DNA from: Adiantum capillus-veneris
Lineage: Eukaryota; Streptophyta; Polypodiopsida; Polypodiales; Pteridaceae
Direction: 5' to 3'
Length of the DNA stretch: 64,000 nucleotides
NCBI GenBank assembly: GCA_014529385.2
Contig: CM043967.1
Coordinates: forward strand, 5,905,001-5,969,000
Both the position numbers and the translations under genes were made by a program. Each line of letters starts with the position of its first letter. Position 1 is the first letter of the stretch. Shown here one piece after another: positions 1-11,882 of the stretch. The notes beneath the pieces were generated by a model, which was given only the letters and a program-made list of their open reading frames with translations, had not been told where the DNA came from and did no database searches.

Positions 1-187
1 AGCAAATTTTCTCAAAACTGAACCAAACATGCGTCTGACCTACTAGAACATGGAAACAACCTTGCTTTTTACTTTAGAACCTTTCAATACTATCAATCAA
101 GCATCTTAGATCTAAAATTTGACAAAACGGACATTAGAATCCATTTTTCTAATTTTTAAAAGAGACCCAATTTTTGGGGATCTTACA
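1..187 (-). mobile_element. Partial 3' LTR of a decayed chromovirus
   Basis: On the minus strand a purine tract (AAGTGTGGGAGGA) is followed directly by TGTAAGATCC. The complete chromovirus at 20450-56319 has a purine-rich tract followed by TGTAAGGTCT at its LTR start, so I read this as the start of a 3' LTR that runs out of the window at base 1. The pol remnant directly upstream on the same strand fits this reading. The rest of the LTR is not visible, so its length and target duplication are unknown. Confidence 0.55.
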
Positions 188-1560
188 TCCTCCCACACTT
201 GAAAAATTCGAGGTGTCTTCACCTCAACATGAAATCTGGGTAATTTAGTCTCATTACATCATCACATTCCCAAGTGGCATCTTCCTCAAGATATGTTGAC
301 CATTTGACAAGGTGTTCAACCGATTACGTAGAGACTTAGTTCTACTTAGAAGTATCACTTCGTGATATACTTCAAAAGTTCCATCGATCGAGGTAGATAA
401 TAGAGAATAATCAAGAATGTGTTGTGGATCAGGTACATACTTCTTGAGCAAGCTGACATGGAAACATCATGTACTTTTATGTGTGGTAAGCTTGCTCATT
501 AATCCTCTCTGTGATTACAAAAGGTCCACAATATCTAGCACTGAGATTCTTACACTTACCCATTGATAAGGAACTACGTTTGGGCTTCACTCTCAAAAAT
601 ACCATATCCCCCTCTTCAAAAAGTTTTATAGATCTTTTAGGGTCAGCATAACTCTTCTGTGTATCTTGAGCAATCTTAATATCCTGTCGTATAAGATCGG
701 TTTGTAGTTGCATTTTATCCAACATTTCTTTGGATGCTTGTACCCGTGTGAGAGGGTCTATCCATTTAAGTGGAGTAAGACACTCTTGTCCATACAATGC
801 TTGAAAAGGAGACATCCCAATTGAGCGTTAACACAAATTCAACCAAATACAAATATCTAGTCCATTTACTCTGCTCATGCATACAATAAGCTCTTGACAT
901 GTGTTTAATGATTTGATTGATTCTTTCTGTCTGCCCATCAGTTAAAGGGTGATAAACAATACTAAAGGCCAATTGGGTTCTTGTAGCTGAGAATAAGGCT
1001 TTTCAAAAGTTTGCGGTGAACTTTGCATAGCGATCAAAAATTATCCGGCGAGGTAAACCATGATATATGAAAACACCTTTCATGAAGACTTGAGCTACAT
1101 ACGTAGCCGTAAATGTTATCTTGACTGGAAATAAATGGGTCATTTTTGTAAGCATATCAACAACCACAAAAATAAAGTCATATCCCAGAGATGTAGAAAG
1201 TCCTGTAATAAAATCCATGGAAATATATTCCCATTTTCATTTGTGGTGCATCAATAGATTGAAGCTTACCGGGGTATCGAACTAGTTCAGCTTTAATACG
1301 TTGACATGTTAAACATGCTTGTAACATAGTTCAACACATCACACTTTAGTCTTGGCCAAAAGAAACCATTCCTCACGGTATAGTAAGCCTTAATATATCC
1401 TGGAAGTCCTGCTATAGGTATATCATGAGCTTCCTATAATATTTGAAGTTTGATTCCTCCTTGATTTGGAATACAAAAACGGTTACTGAAGTAAAGGTGG
1501 CCTTCAATGTGGAAGCCTTTGATTTCTTGATTCTCCGTGAAATTATTTAAGTTCAACAAG
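188..1560 (-). pseudogene. Decayed Ty3/gypsy chromovirus pol: integrase and chromodomain end
   Basis: Read on the minus strand from 1560 downward, several frames together give the C-terminal half of a chromovirus pol. There is an H2C2 zinc-binding segment (about 1530-1300, with the FFWP motif). The integrase core begins with MDFITGLSTSLGYDF at 1218-1003 and includes YHPLTDGQTERINQ near 950. The block after the core begins MSPFQALYGQE at 815-477. Last comes a chromodomain-linker remnant with KKYVPDPQHILD (451-254). The pieces are in different frames and carry stops, so the gene is dead. They match, piece by piece, the integrase of the chromovirus at 52080-53501, so the two belong to one lineage. 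Gag, protease and reverse transcriptase are absent. Confidence 0.85.
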
Positions 1561-1712
1561 TATTGAACACTCGGCCATCAAAAATTACAACAAAGCATGA
1601 GGTGTAGTTTTGATTGCCACAAAAAAACCCAAAAATAGCCCAAAAAACTCAAAAAATGAGCATTTAAGCTCGCAAGTTTTTTTCAAAAAAAAATTATGAT
1701 AAAAAAATCTTG

Positions 1713-1838
1713 AAATTTCTACATCATGATTTATTTAACAATGAAGGATCTTGAAAACAATGGAGAATTGACAAATTTCTACATCATGATTTATTTAACA
1801 ATGAAGAATCTTGAAAACAATGGAGAATTGACAAATTT
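1713..1838. repeat. 60-bp unit present twice in tandem
   Basis: A 60-bp A/T-rich unit beginning AAATTTCTACATCATGATTT occurs at 1713-1772 and again at 1773-1832, with a few more bases of a third start. The two copies differ at one visible base (AAGGATC versus AAGAATC). This is a recent local duplication in non-coding DNA. Confidence 0.9.
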
Positions 1839-3782
1839 ACAATCACATGTTTAACTCAAAAAAATTACATTGCCATAATCACATCAATTTTTGACCAATT
1901 AAAAAAACATAAACTTTGTGATTTCAGTATTGTGATGAAAAATGTAAATAAAACACATGCTTATAATTTACAAACCCCAAATTTTTCATCTAATTTTTTT
2001 AAAAATTTAAGTAACAATATTATCTCTACTTTTGCAACGAAGCTTCATAAACAAAACTAAAAACTAAAATTATGAAGCAAGTTTGAAAGAATATTCCTTC
2101 TCTTTGTCATTCACAATTTGTTTCTCTTTCCCTTCTAGAAGACAATATAAGATATTGTGTGAGGTATTTTCTCTAACTTCAACAAGATAACCTACCACTT
2201 TGAAACCGCTTTCCTCATTGTTGGGACCTTTATCATCAACAGCATAAAGAAATAAGAGGTTCAATAATTGTTTGATTGTGCCCAAAAACACCTACTTGAA
2301 TTGACCAAGCATGATCTTCAGGATTCTTGTGTCGTGCATGCTCCCAAAGGATTTGAACATCATGAGTTGATTCTTTTTTTTGTTTATCTAGGGAGAACAA
2401 TGACTCTCTGTAAAGGCACCATTAGTAAAGTCTCATCAATACATTGATCTTGTTCTAGGAATTGATGAGCAGCTAACAAATGGCATCAAGAGCACCACTT
2501 TCAAAAGCGAAAGGAGGTGGAAGCAGTTGTCTTCTAGAATCTACTCCAGCTATTGACACACGCATCCCTAAGTGCTTAAAAGTGAGGACTGATGGGAGCA
2601 AGTTTACTACGTGAGGGAATAAGTGAACTTGTACGACCTAAACCAATTAGAGTAGATGAAGATTGATTAGCCAGATTAGATTGTTGACCTCTTCTTTGCT
2701 ACTTAAAAACATGAGCATCACCAGAAGGAGAAGGCTTTAAAAAGAAGAAGCTGCAAACATCGACAAAAGAACCATAAATTCTTGTTATCAAGCATGCCAA
2801 ATCCAAAAGATATATTTAAAAACAAAAAGAAGGATATAAAATTTGCAAAAAAATCAAACAAAGAAGATTAAAAAATCCCTCATATTTCAAGGATTTCTTA
2901 AGTAGAAAATTAAAAATTTATATGTATTTAAACCAAAAAAATGAAAGTATGTCTTTAGTTATGGAACAATAGGTCTTTTATATGTTAACAAAATGATACC
3001 AAAAGCAAGTGTATTATGCTAGTTCCATCTCCCTTGCTCTAGTGTCTCAACAACAATAGGTGCTACAATAGTAATCACACTATCTCTTTGCGGAGTGGCT
3101 AGAGCAACACTCAATGGTTCAATCTCCAAGCCAACCACATAATCTCACAAATTTCTTACAAGTACTTGTTTGACTAAGGAAGACCAAAGAGATTAATTTA
3201 TACCATCCAACCTATACTCATTAAAAAGTACATCAAGAATAAAAGAATCACACTTGCTTTTTTGTTGTGTACTTATGCATATAACAATAAATTCGCACCA
3301 TGTGTACAAAGATCTACACAACTAATGTATCAAACAACCAATGGAAACTTTCTCTGCACAAGATTGCCAAAACATAGCTCTCTTTGTAACTACAATCCAT
3401 CATGCATGTTTTCTATAAGATACAAAGGAAGTGTTTTTGTATGGCTGAAAACTATCTTCTGTTGTGATGCTCAAAACAAAATTCTGAGGGCATAAACAGC
3501 TTCAAAGGGGGGGGGTAAAAATTAAGGACACCTACTGGAAAATTTCTCGGGATGTTGAATATGTTTATCCAAGTTTTGGACTCGAAAATTTCCTGCAACT
3601 TTGCGCGCGCGCGAAAATGCAAAAAGGATTTGCACACAACCACGCAAAGTACACACGTGAAGATAAAGCAAACTCACACTGAGAACAAAGAGATGGAGAA
3701 CGTGAAGATGGAGATGAATATGGAAAAGACACACCTAGATACGACCTCTAGAGAGAGCAAAACCTTCTTGTTGTGTTTTGGG
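1839..3782. other. A/T-rich stretch without a recognised gene
   Basis: Only short open frames occur here, for example minus strand 2070-2291 (73 codons) and plus strand 3262-3495 (77 codons). Neither shows a motif I recognise. Minus-strand translation around 2300-2600 is broken in all frames. The area could hold an old transposon or pseudogene remnant, but nothing supports a name. Confidence 0.4.
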
Positions 3783-4076
3783 ATACAAGATTGCAACAAA
3801 GTTGTATTCTAGAATACACCTATGCTACAAACTTGTATTCCATAATACACTTGTGCTACAAAATTGTATTCCAGAATACACTTGTACTTCAAACTTGTAT
3901 TCCAAAATACACTTGTGCTACAAACTTGTATTTCAAAATACACATGGGTTACAAACTTGTATTTTAGAATATACTTGTGTTGTAATTTTGTATTCTAAAA
4001 TACAAAATTGTTACAATCTTGTGTTCTAAAATAGAGAACTGTTAAAACTTGTATTCCGGAATACAAAATTATATTC
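3783..4076. repeat. Minisatellite of about 32 bp, roughly nine units
   Basis: Units such as ACTTGTATTCCATAATACAC followed by TTGTGCTACAAA repeat with a period near 32 bp and moderate divergence. Each unit contains an imperfect inverted repeat of the form GTATTCnnGAATAC. The last unit holds the perfect form GTATTCCGGAATAC. Two short open frames pass through the array only because the unit lacks frequent stops, and I do not regard them as genes. Confidence 0.85.
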
Positions 4077-4699
4077 AAGTGATGTTCATTGATACAAAGA
4101 AATTTGAAAAGATGCAAATACATGTAAGTACTACTTGAGGGATCAAGGTGATTAAGAACAAGAAAACAAAAAATAGCGAACTACCTATCAATAAATTAAA
4201 CTTGGAGGATATTCAAATTCTTGATTATGGTCTCACTTTGAAGAAGTTTGGTCATCTTTGTCAACAAACCTTAAAAATTTGGATGGATAAATTTTAAGGA
4301 TTGTAATTGAAATCCTTGAGTCTTCAATTGTAAGCTTTTGAGGATATAATTTTTTTTTAGTGCAATGTTGTGTAAATTTTTAGGAATATTTGCACTTTTT
4401 TTGTCTTACAAAACTTTCTATATTGGCTTTAGTTCAAAAAATTGAAGTCTTTTGAAAATGTTCAGTGTTAAATTTTTAAGTTGCTCCAAAAAAAGATGTT
4501 TTTTTAGTTTTTTGAGAACTTTTTGAGAACTTTCGGCCAAATTCAAGGTGAGGTATTTTTCGTGATTTAGGTTTACTTTTTGATGACCAAGTGTTATTGG
4601 ATTTTTATGTAATATGGGTCCTTAGACATATCTTCTCGAATAAGGTCAATTAAAGAGGTAGTAGAAGTTGTGGTAGTTGCTACAATACTCTTCCTGCTC

Positions 4700-5262
4700 A
4701 CCCTTAGCATGAATGCAGTTGGGAAGGTGCCCTATTGTTGCACCCAACAAAGACAATTCAAGACTTCCTCAACAATCCCTCATTGAGCATATCCGCTACA
4801 AGAGGATTCCTAGAGACTTTTCCTATTGAGAAACCTTCACTTTGTATCTAGTAAAAAATGACCCACTACTTCCTTGCCATAGCTATAGTAGGTGTATCTT
4901 GCACTCAATGCATTCCAAGAGGCAACACTTTGCATAGAAATGTCATCAAATATATTTTTTTCTTTCATAAGGGCACCACATTTGACATACATATCGACCA
5001 AAACATTAGCAAGCACAACATGTTTCATGAATAGCCTTTGACTAGAAATCTCATTGTGAATTCTTCACCCTTGACATTTGCTTAAAATAGATCCCTTTCT
5101 TCAGCCATGTTGATCATATCCTACCACTCTTTGGTATGTCGTCTCTTGCGACCAATGTATTGGTTTCAAGAGATAACACCAACCGCACTTGGGCATACAT
5201 ACCAAACAAATCCTTGCCAAAAATGACATCTTTCTCTAGCCGATGATCCAAACCACCAAGCT
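4700..5262 (-). pseudogene. Pentatricopeptide-repeat (PPR) protein fragment, broken
   Basis: Minus-strand 5028-4837 encodes a segment with VLANVLVDMYVKCGAL followed by SVASWNALSARYTYYSYG. This is the hallmark of plant PLS-type PPR repeats (VxNxLVDMYAKCG, VVSWNAMI). A second repeat lies upstream at about 5250-5114, with KDVIFGKDLFGMYAQV. Stops and a frame change separate them, so the gene is dead. PPR proteins bind organellar RNA in plants. At about 5263 the plus-strand Tat-like remnant begins, so this gene piece appears cut off by that element. It is the only trace of a host-type gene in the window. Confidence 0.8.
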
Positions 5263-6020
5263 TTGTTAGAGCCATCAGCAAGAAAACTAGAGCGTTGGAT
5301 AGAGGTTCCAGCTCCAACACTAATGATACCATTAAGACACGAGCTTGGAAGTATAATTGAGATTTGCATACCTGAATTAGAACCCGTGGAGTTAATAAAA
5401 AATCCAAGTTTAGTGGTGAATATTGCAGACCAGGCATTTGATGGCTTCCATCTTATCATACCTAAGATATACAGGGAATGTGACAGTTTAGATGAAATTT
5501 GGAAGCAAATACAAGAAGAAAATGAAGCAAATGAGCTAAGTCAAAGAGTGAACGAGACTAAAAATGGGAGGGATGTATTTCTTCCTTCTATTGAGGGATT
5601 CTAGGCAGTATCTCAAGTAGATCTAGATATTCACTCATATTGGGGAGATGAGGGATCTGTAAGATCTTTGGATAGCTAGCCTCAATTCTTGAAAACCTTA
5701 CCCTCTTAAATGGGAGAGTATGAAGCAAAGTTTGATGTGAAGGCAATACAATCACAAAGACGCTCCTCAAAAAAGATGAAGGACTCTAAAGGATTGATAG
5801 ACATATTGTCTATACCAGTGACGTGCAATATTACACCAGCAGAGCTTCTTCAAATACGACCAAACATGTGGATGACAGTCAAAAGATGCTTAGAAAAGTT
5901 TGGTGTAAAGAATCGGCCTTCACAAATGCAAGAAGGGATCAGCTAGAAAAGCCTCATATAAACATGCGACCAGTACCATTAAACAAAGTAGGGGAGTATT
6001 GTGAGGGCAAGGATGGAAAT
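5263..6020 (+). pseudogene. Tat-like gypsy remnant: gag C-terminus and start of protease region
   Basis: Plus-strand frames give the segment with MGEYEAKFDV at 5710. It is followed by ITPAELLQIRPNMWMTVKRC and then RPVPLNKVGEYCEGKDGN at about 5960. The same order (MGNYEARSEI, then LAELLKIRPSMWMEVGKC, then RPVPLNKVGEYCECEDGN) occurs in the minus-strand Tat-like element between about 42780 and 42480. The open stretch 5263-5604 corresponds to the acidic gag region upstream. At about 6020 the sequence jumps directly to RNase H, so the protease core and the whole reverse transcriptase are missing. Confidence 0.8.
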
Positions 6021-6968
6021 ATTAAGTGGGAAGGGCTAGGGATAATATACGCTATTAAGAAATTTTGGCATTATCTCCTCGCAAACTAATTTGTGTTTTT
6101 CATAGATCATCAAGCCCTCTTATACCTTGTAAACAAACCATGCAATACCGGACACATTGTACGCTGGTTTATCATATTGATAGAGTTTTAATTCACAATA
6201 GTGGTTAAAAAAAGGAAGATGCATCTTTGAGCAGATCATCTTTCCAGATTGCCAAATGGAGAAGCTCCAAAAGGCATAGACAATGACATCCTGATGCATA
6301 TCTTTTCAATGTTGAATGGTACTCATGTGGTCTCAGGAGATAGTTAGTTTACTGTCCTTTGGAGGAGAGTTCAATAGGACTAAGCAAGAATTTAAATGAT
6401 ATATGATTTGGCAATCCAAGAACTTTCAATTAATTTATATCATTTAGGCTTAGATAACATTTTACAACTATGCATAAGTCCAGAAGAGTATGATTGCTAT
6501 CTTTTAGAAGCAAATATTTAGGACATAGCATTTCATTGCTCGCAAAAAAAACATATCAGAGCTTGAAAAAATTAGGTGTTTATTGGCCAAATATATGCTT
6601 TGATGTTCATGAGTATGTTATTAATTGTGCTACATGCAGATCTACACCCCTGGTAGTACATGCAATGTTGTTTTAGGTGACAATTGCACGAGGATGGAGT
6701 CAACATATAATTTACTACTTGACAACAAGAACGTTTCCTGAAAATACCTCTAGAGAATGTCAAAGAGCTATCGAGATGGAGGCTCAAGACTTCACATTGA
6801 TTGAAAGTTAGCTCTATAAGAGAGGAAAGGATAATCAACTCAGGATATGTGCAATGAAAAGCACGTATTATCCAATCTTAGAGCATGGAGGAATAAGTGG
6901 AGGCCATTTGTTAGGGGATAAGACATTAAAAATTGTCTTAACCACAGGAATATGGTGGCCTACATTGC
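6021..6968 (+). pseudogene. Tat-like gypsy remnant: RNase H and two zinc-binding modules
   Basis: The frame opens with GLGIIYAIKKFWHYLLAN, followed by FFIDHQALLYLVNKPCNT and an ADHLSRL motif (about 6231-6254). These are gypsy RNase H signatures. Next come one zinc-binding module (LGVYWPNI...CATC, 6570-6640), a linker (RGWSQHIIYYLTTRTFPE), and the start of a second module ending at GIWWPTLH (6949-6970). Numerous stops break the frame. This order matches the minus-strand element at about 34150-33150. At 6970 the sequence jumps to the third ORF, so the integrase core is deleted. Confidence 0.8.
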
Positions 6969-8553
6969 ACATGGTTGTTGGGGCTATACAACAATGGATG
7001 CTTTTGAGGCTATGTATGGAACCTCAACTCCTCCATGGATTACAAAGAAAGAAGAAAAAGCCGAGGAGAAGCCACAACACTATGATACTCAAAGAAGACC
7101 AAAAGCGCATTTATCACCGCCTGGAGTACCAAGATTGGTGCAAGTCCCTCCAATTCCAAGGTACAAGCCTCTAGAAAGACCGTGGTGTCCTTCTCAAGTA
7201 GGAGTGCTACTAAGCATGGGCCACCAAGTCCCCTTGGCTGGACCACTACATAGCCCATCACCGAAGAGTGTGGTAGCAGCAAACAAAGAAGATGTGAGAG
7301 CTGCCCACCAAAGTTTAGATAGAATCAAACAAGATCTCTCACTGTGGTTGAGGAAAATATCATGCTTAGGATTAGAGAGATACGAGAGCATGACAACCTC
7401 ATTAGAGAACTACAAGGAGCCATTTAGAGAGCAAAAAGCACAAAAAGAGAGCAAGAGGCACAAAGCAAGCTCCTAAAGGAAGCTGAAGAAGAAAGGGAGA
7501 CCTCACTCTACAAATGGTTGAGATATCCAAGGAAATTGCCAATTTGCAAGAGGAGAAAGCGAAGACAGAAGATGAGCTAGAATCCGTCTCAGATGAGATA
7601 ATAGAGCTCAAGGAAAAATTAGAGCTCCAAGAGTTAACCATAAAGTCTAAGAGGGACCCCAAGGGCTGCAAGAGCAAGTGGAGGAACAGAAAGCCATACC
7701 ATATAGGCCTTGGAAGCTCAAATCACAACACTGCAAAAGGAATTGAAGTTGGAGAAAAGGCAAAGTGTTCACATAGCAGAATGCTCCTTGGCAGCTGAGA
7801 AAAGACTCAAGAAGGAGCAGTAAGAGCTCCAAGGACAAAATAACCAGTTGAACCATCCTTAAAGAAACGTTGCAAGAGATTCTAGTTGACAATTTAGAGG
7901 ATGCCACCAAAAGAGACATGTTGATGCAGCAACAATTGGTAGAATTAAGACAAGAGGTGGAGAGAGCCAGGGGTCAAGATACAAATCCGGGTCCAAGTGA
8001 CTCACGAGTCAGCGCCCAACAAGAGCCTATAGATATTCTAGAAAGCTTCGAGGAACCTATATTGGTGGAGATACCTCCACAAATTGAAGAAGAAGGGTAG
8101 GAGCTGATAGAGAGGACGAGGCCCATCTCTGGAATTTGATAGATCAAGCTATAAAAGAGAGTATTAGAGAAGCAATATAATGGGAACAAAGGATGCTACA
8201 CTATGTGAGAGTGCTACGGCTAGATACGAATGTAATTAAAGAAGAATGGATGCAACCATCCTCCCTTACCCTTTGCTCAAATATGAAGTGCTCACTATAA
8301 AGAAAAGAATTCAAGCGAAGGAAATGACACCACTATTTTAGGGAGATATTAAAGATCAAGCAATCTCCAAGACATTAATGGACTCCCAACAAAAGTGGAG
8401 AAAGTGTTGGCTCACAAAGCACCCTATATACCTAGTATGTCTCATAGATGCTCCAAAATCTGTTAGAGACGATGTTTCTATTTGCCCAGTGTCAAGAATG
8501 AGAAAATGAAAAAATCACTCAAGGCTTCTGGAGAAGCACCCAACCTGGCTTAA
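6969..8553 (+). pseudogene. Tat-like remnant: coiled-coil third ORF, N-terminal and middle part
   Basis: Frames at 6952-7476, 7514-7798 and 7870-8100 encode charged, heptad-like sequence (for example EISKEIANLQEEKAKTEDEL, and MQQQLVELRQEVERARGQ) with Pro-rich and acidic linkers. Around 8265-8550 the translation (LPYPLLKYEVLT...DSQQKWRKCW...HPTWLN) matches the minus-strand third ORF near 25450-25160 (LPYSLLKFETLT...DSQPKWRCQW...NPTWLN). Stops and frame changes show it is dead. The match is cut at 8553 and resumes at 13607. Confidence 0.75.
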
Positions 8554-9699
8554 TGAAGGAGTTTCACAAAGTGAGCAAGCTTTTCCGAGAAATCTCATTT
8601 TTGAGCGAGTCCCACCAGGTATTTCTATCATTGAATTTAGCAACTTTTCTTATACCAAGATCACTTAAACGACCAAGATGAACTATTATTATAATTGACA
8701 CCAAAGAGAGGACATTAAAACTATGAATACAAAACAAAATGCAAACATAATTATGCCAAATAATAGAGGACTTTATAGCTATGAATAGGAAAAAATTACA
8801 AACACATAAACATGTCGATAACAAAAGACAATAAAACTATAGATAGGTAAACATTTCAATAACACCATACTTTGTCAATGTTTTATGTGATTGTAAAACA
8901 CTATCATGACTAATGTTTGCACTGAGGTTTGTACAAAAGCGAATGCCATACCAAAAGAACCATGAAACTTATGGTGATTCATGTAGGTACCTTATACATG
9001 CTCACTTCTATAAATAGACACAAACTATTCAAAGGTCTTTAAAAAAATTGACATCCGTAGAAGGTGAAGATAGTATGTTGCACAAAATACTCAAACAACA
9101 AACAATTCAATCATCAATGCAAAGAGGGAAATTAGGACTACGTTAATAAAAACAATCATAGACATCAACATCTCAATAATACCACATTTTGTCAATGTGC
9201 TACATTATGATTAAAAGTTTAATTGGTTAATGGCTTAACCTAAAGTTTTTCTTGAAGGAAGACTAAAAACAACACAAAACTTATGAAACTTTAAAGATGA
9301 TAAATTTGTGATAACTACCTTAAATAACTCCATTTTAATCAAGGCAATTTGAATCATAACTCATGGGCAATAGAAGGACAAGCTAAGAACTTGGAAGAGG
9401 ACATAATAAAGATATGTGAGCACATGTGCAACACCATGAGCCATCCACGAGGCACCTTTGCAAAACACCTCGTCAAAATATTTAGGAACTGTAAAGACTT
9501 GTAAGGCATTTAAGAGAAAATGGTACATAAGTGTATTGGTGGGGGACGTCCAAAAAAGTGAAACATAGGAAGAAATGAAACAGAGAAGAAATTTTATGAT
9601 TTGGATTTCATCATTGATCCTATTATGCTCAAAAGGTCTAAAAACGACTATTCATACATATAATTTTGATATTTAGAGAGGAAAAAAGAAAAAGAAAGT

Positions 9700-11480
9700 A
9701 ATTGGCCCCAAAATCCCCTAAAACTAATCCGTGGCGACATGGATCGATTTAACGGCGTTCAACATGTGAAGACAGAGAAAAAACCCAAAACCCCTTGAAA
9801 GCAATCCATGGTGACATGGATTTTTATTTATTTATTCTTTTTTTTGGGGGGGGGGGGTCCACCATCCAAAGAGGGTGAAAAATTGTAAAAAAATCAATTT
9901 GTGGCAATGCGGATTGCTTTGAGTGGGCTCTAAAACTTGGGGGAAAATATCAAAATCTATACCCAAAGATCCCTTAAAATCAACCTGTGGTGATACGGAT
10001 TGATTTTGGGGTGTTCCAACATAAAGCACAATATTAGACCCAAAATCTCCTAAAATCAATTTGTGGCGACACAGATTGAGTTTAAGGTGTTTCAACACCT
10101 AGAGAGGGAGGAAAAATGCAAAGCACAAAATTAGACCCAAAAATTCCCAAAAATTAAGCCATGGCGACACGGAGGGATCCAACACCTAAAGAGGGAAAAA
10201 AATTGTAAAGCACAAAATTAGACCCAAAAATCCCCAAAAATCAATCCGTGGTGACATGAATTGGTTTTGGGGGGTTCCAACACCTAGAGAGGGACAAGAA
10301 AAAGCAAACCACAAAATTAGACCCTCCTAAAATCAATCCATGGTAACACGCATTGATTTTGGGGGTTTCCAACATAGAGAGGGAGAAAAAAAACAAAGCA
10401 CAAAAGTAGACCCAAAATCCCCTTAAATCACCTGGCGACACAGATGGATTTTGGGGGTTTCAAAACCTAGAGAGGGAGAAAAAATGCAAAGCACAAAATT
10501 AGACCCAAAATCTCGTAAATCAATCCGTGGTGACAAGGATTGATTTTGGGAGATTCCAACACTTAGAGGACAAAAAAAGCACAAAATTAGACTCAAAATG
10601 CCCTAAAATTAATCCATGGCGACATGGATTGATTTTGAGGGGTTCCAACACCTAGAGAGAGACAAAAAAAACAAAGCACAAAACTAAACCAAAAATCCCT
10701 AAAATCAATCCGTGGCGACACGGATTGATTTTGGGGGATTCCAACACGTAGAGAGGGAGAAGAAAAACAAAGCCCAAAATTAACCCCAAAATCCCTAAAA
10801 TCAATCCGTGGCGACACAGACTGATTTTGGGGGGTTCCAACACCTAGAGAGGGAGAGAAAATGCAAAGCACAAAATTAGACCCAAAATTCCCTAAAATCA
10901 TTTCATAGTGACACAGATTGATTTTGGGGAGTTTCTAACACCTAGAAAGGGACAAAAAAAGCAAAGCACAAAATTAGACTAAAAAATCTCCTAAATTGCC
11001 ACGGATTGATTTTGGGGGGTTTCAACACATAGAGAGGGAGAAAAAATACAAAGCACAAAATTAGACCAAAAAATCCCCTAGGATGAATTCATAGGAACAC
11101 GGATTGATTTTGGGAGGCTCCATTACCTAGAGAGGGACAAAAAAAAAAGCAAAGCACAAAATTAGACCCAAAATTCCCCTGAAAGCAATCCATGGAAACA
11201 CGGATTGATTTAGGGCCAAATAAAGCACAAAATTAGACCAAAAAATCCCTTGAAATCAGCATGTGGCGACACAGATTGATTTTGGGGGGTTCCAACACCT
11301 AGAGAGGGAGAAAAGAAAGTAAAGCACAAAATTGATTCAAAACCCCCTTGAAATCATCATGTGGTGATACGGGTTGATTTGGGGCTTGTCATCATGGATT
11401 ATTTTTTTGGGTTTTTGGGGTGATGTTTTTGTGCTTTCTACCTCTTTGCGTGTTAGAACCCCCTCAAATCAATCCGTGAG
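9700..11480. repeat. Hairpin satellite, about 19 units of 75-100 bp
   Basis: A unit of typically 90-97 bp repeats about nineteen times. Each unit has a near-perfect inverted repeat: arm AATCAATCCGTG, a four-base spacer, arm CACGGATTGATT. This is followed by TTGGGGGGTTCCAACACCTA, GAGAGGGA and an A-rich stretch ending AAAGCACAAAATTAGACCC. Spacers sit near 9734, 9811, 9904, 9990, 10066, 10164, 10251, 10343, 10435, 10530, 10619, 10715, 10811, 10908, 11094, 11195, 11266 and 11364, and one unit near 10998 has lost its left arm. Frames through the array are by-products. Confidence 0.9.
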
Positions 11481-11570
11481 GTCAAAATCAATGAAAATTC
11501 TTCTATATTTTACAGTTTTCAATGTTTCAATTTTTTAGAAAAGTGCATCCACCAATGCACTATAGCATTA

Positions 11571-11848
11571 TGTTGGGTTTTTAAGCCCATTACTGGTGGA
11601 AACATGTCCTATGGAATATAGATACACTCAATTCTAAACCACTCCCTTTGTGGAATTTTGCATAGTGTACAGTTAATTAAATTGTCTATATATGTAAAAG
11701 TTTCAAGTCTAATACAAGCAGTAGCGAGGTTTTATTTTTGGTGTCGAAGCTCTCTCCTCTCTCTCTCATTTATCTTCTCCATGCTCTGCAAGCTCAAGCT
11801 GCCATGGCACATTTTTTTGCAAACTGCATCTCAAAACGTTGTCAGGTG

Positions 11849-11882
<34 letters not shown>

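Noticed and set aside
3773-4029. Two overlapping frames across the minisatellite
   Set aside because: The proteins are just the repeat unit read in two frames; no start context or domain.
9832-10901. Minus-strand frames in the hairpin satellite
   Set aside because: Repeat artefacts; the peptide repeats the unit in several frames.
9700-11480. CRISPR-like regular repeats
   Set aside because: Spacers are not unique; the whole unit repeats, and the context is plant transposon DNA.
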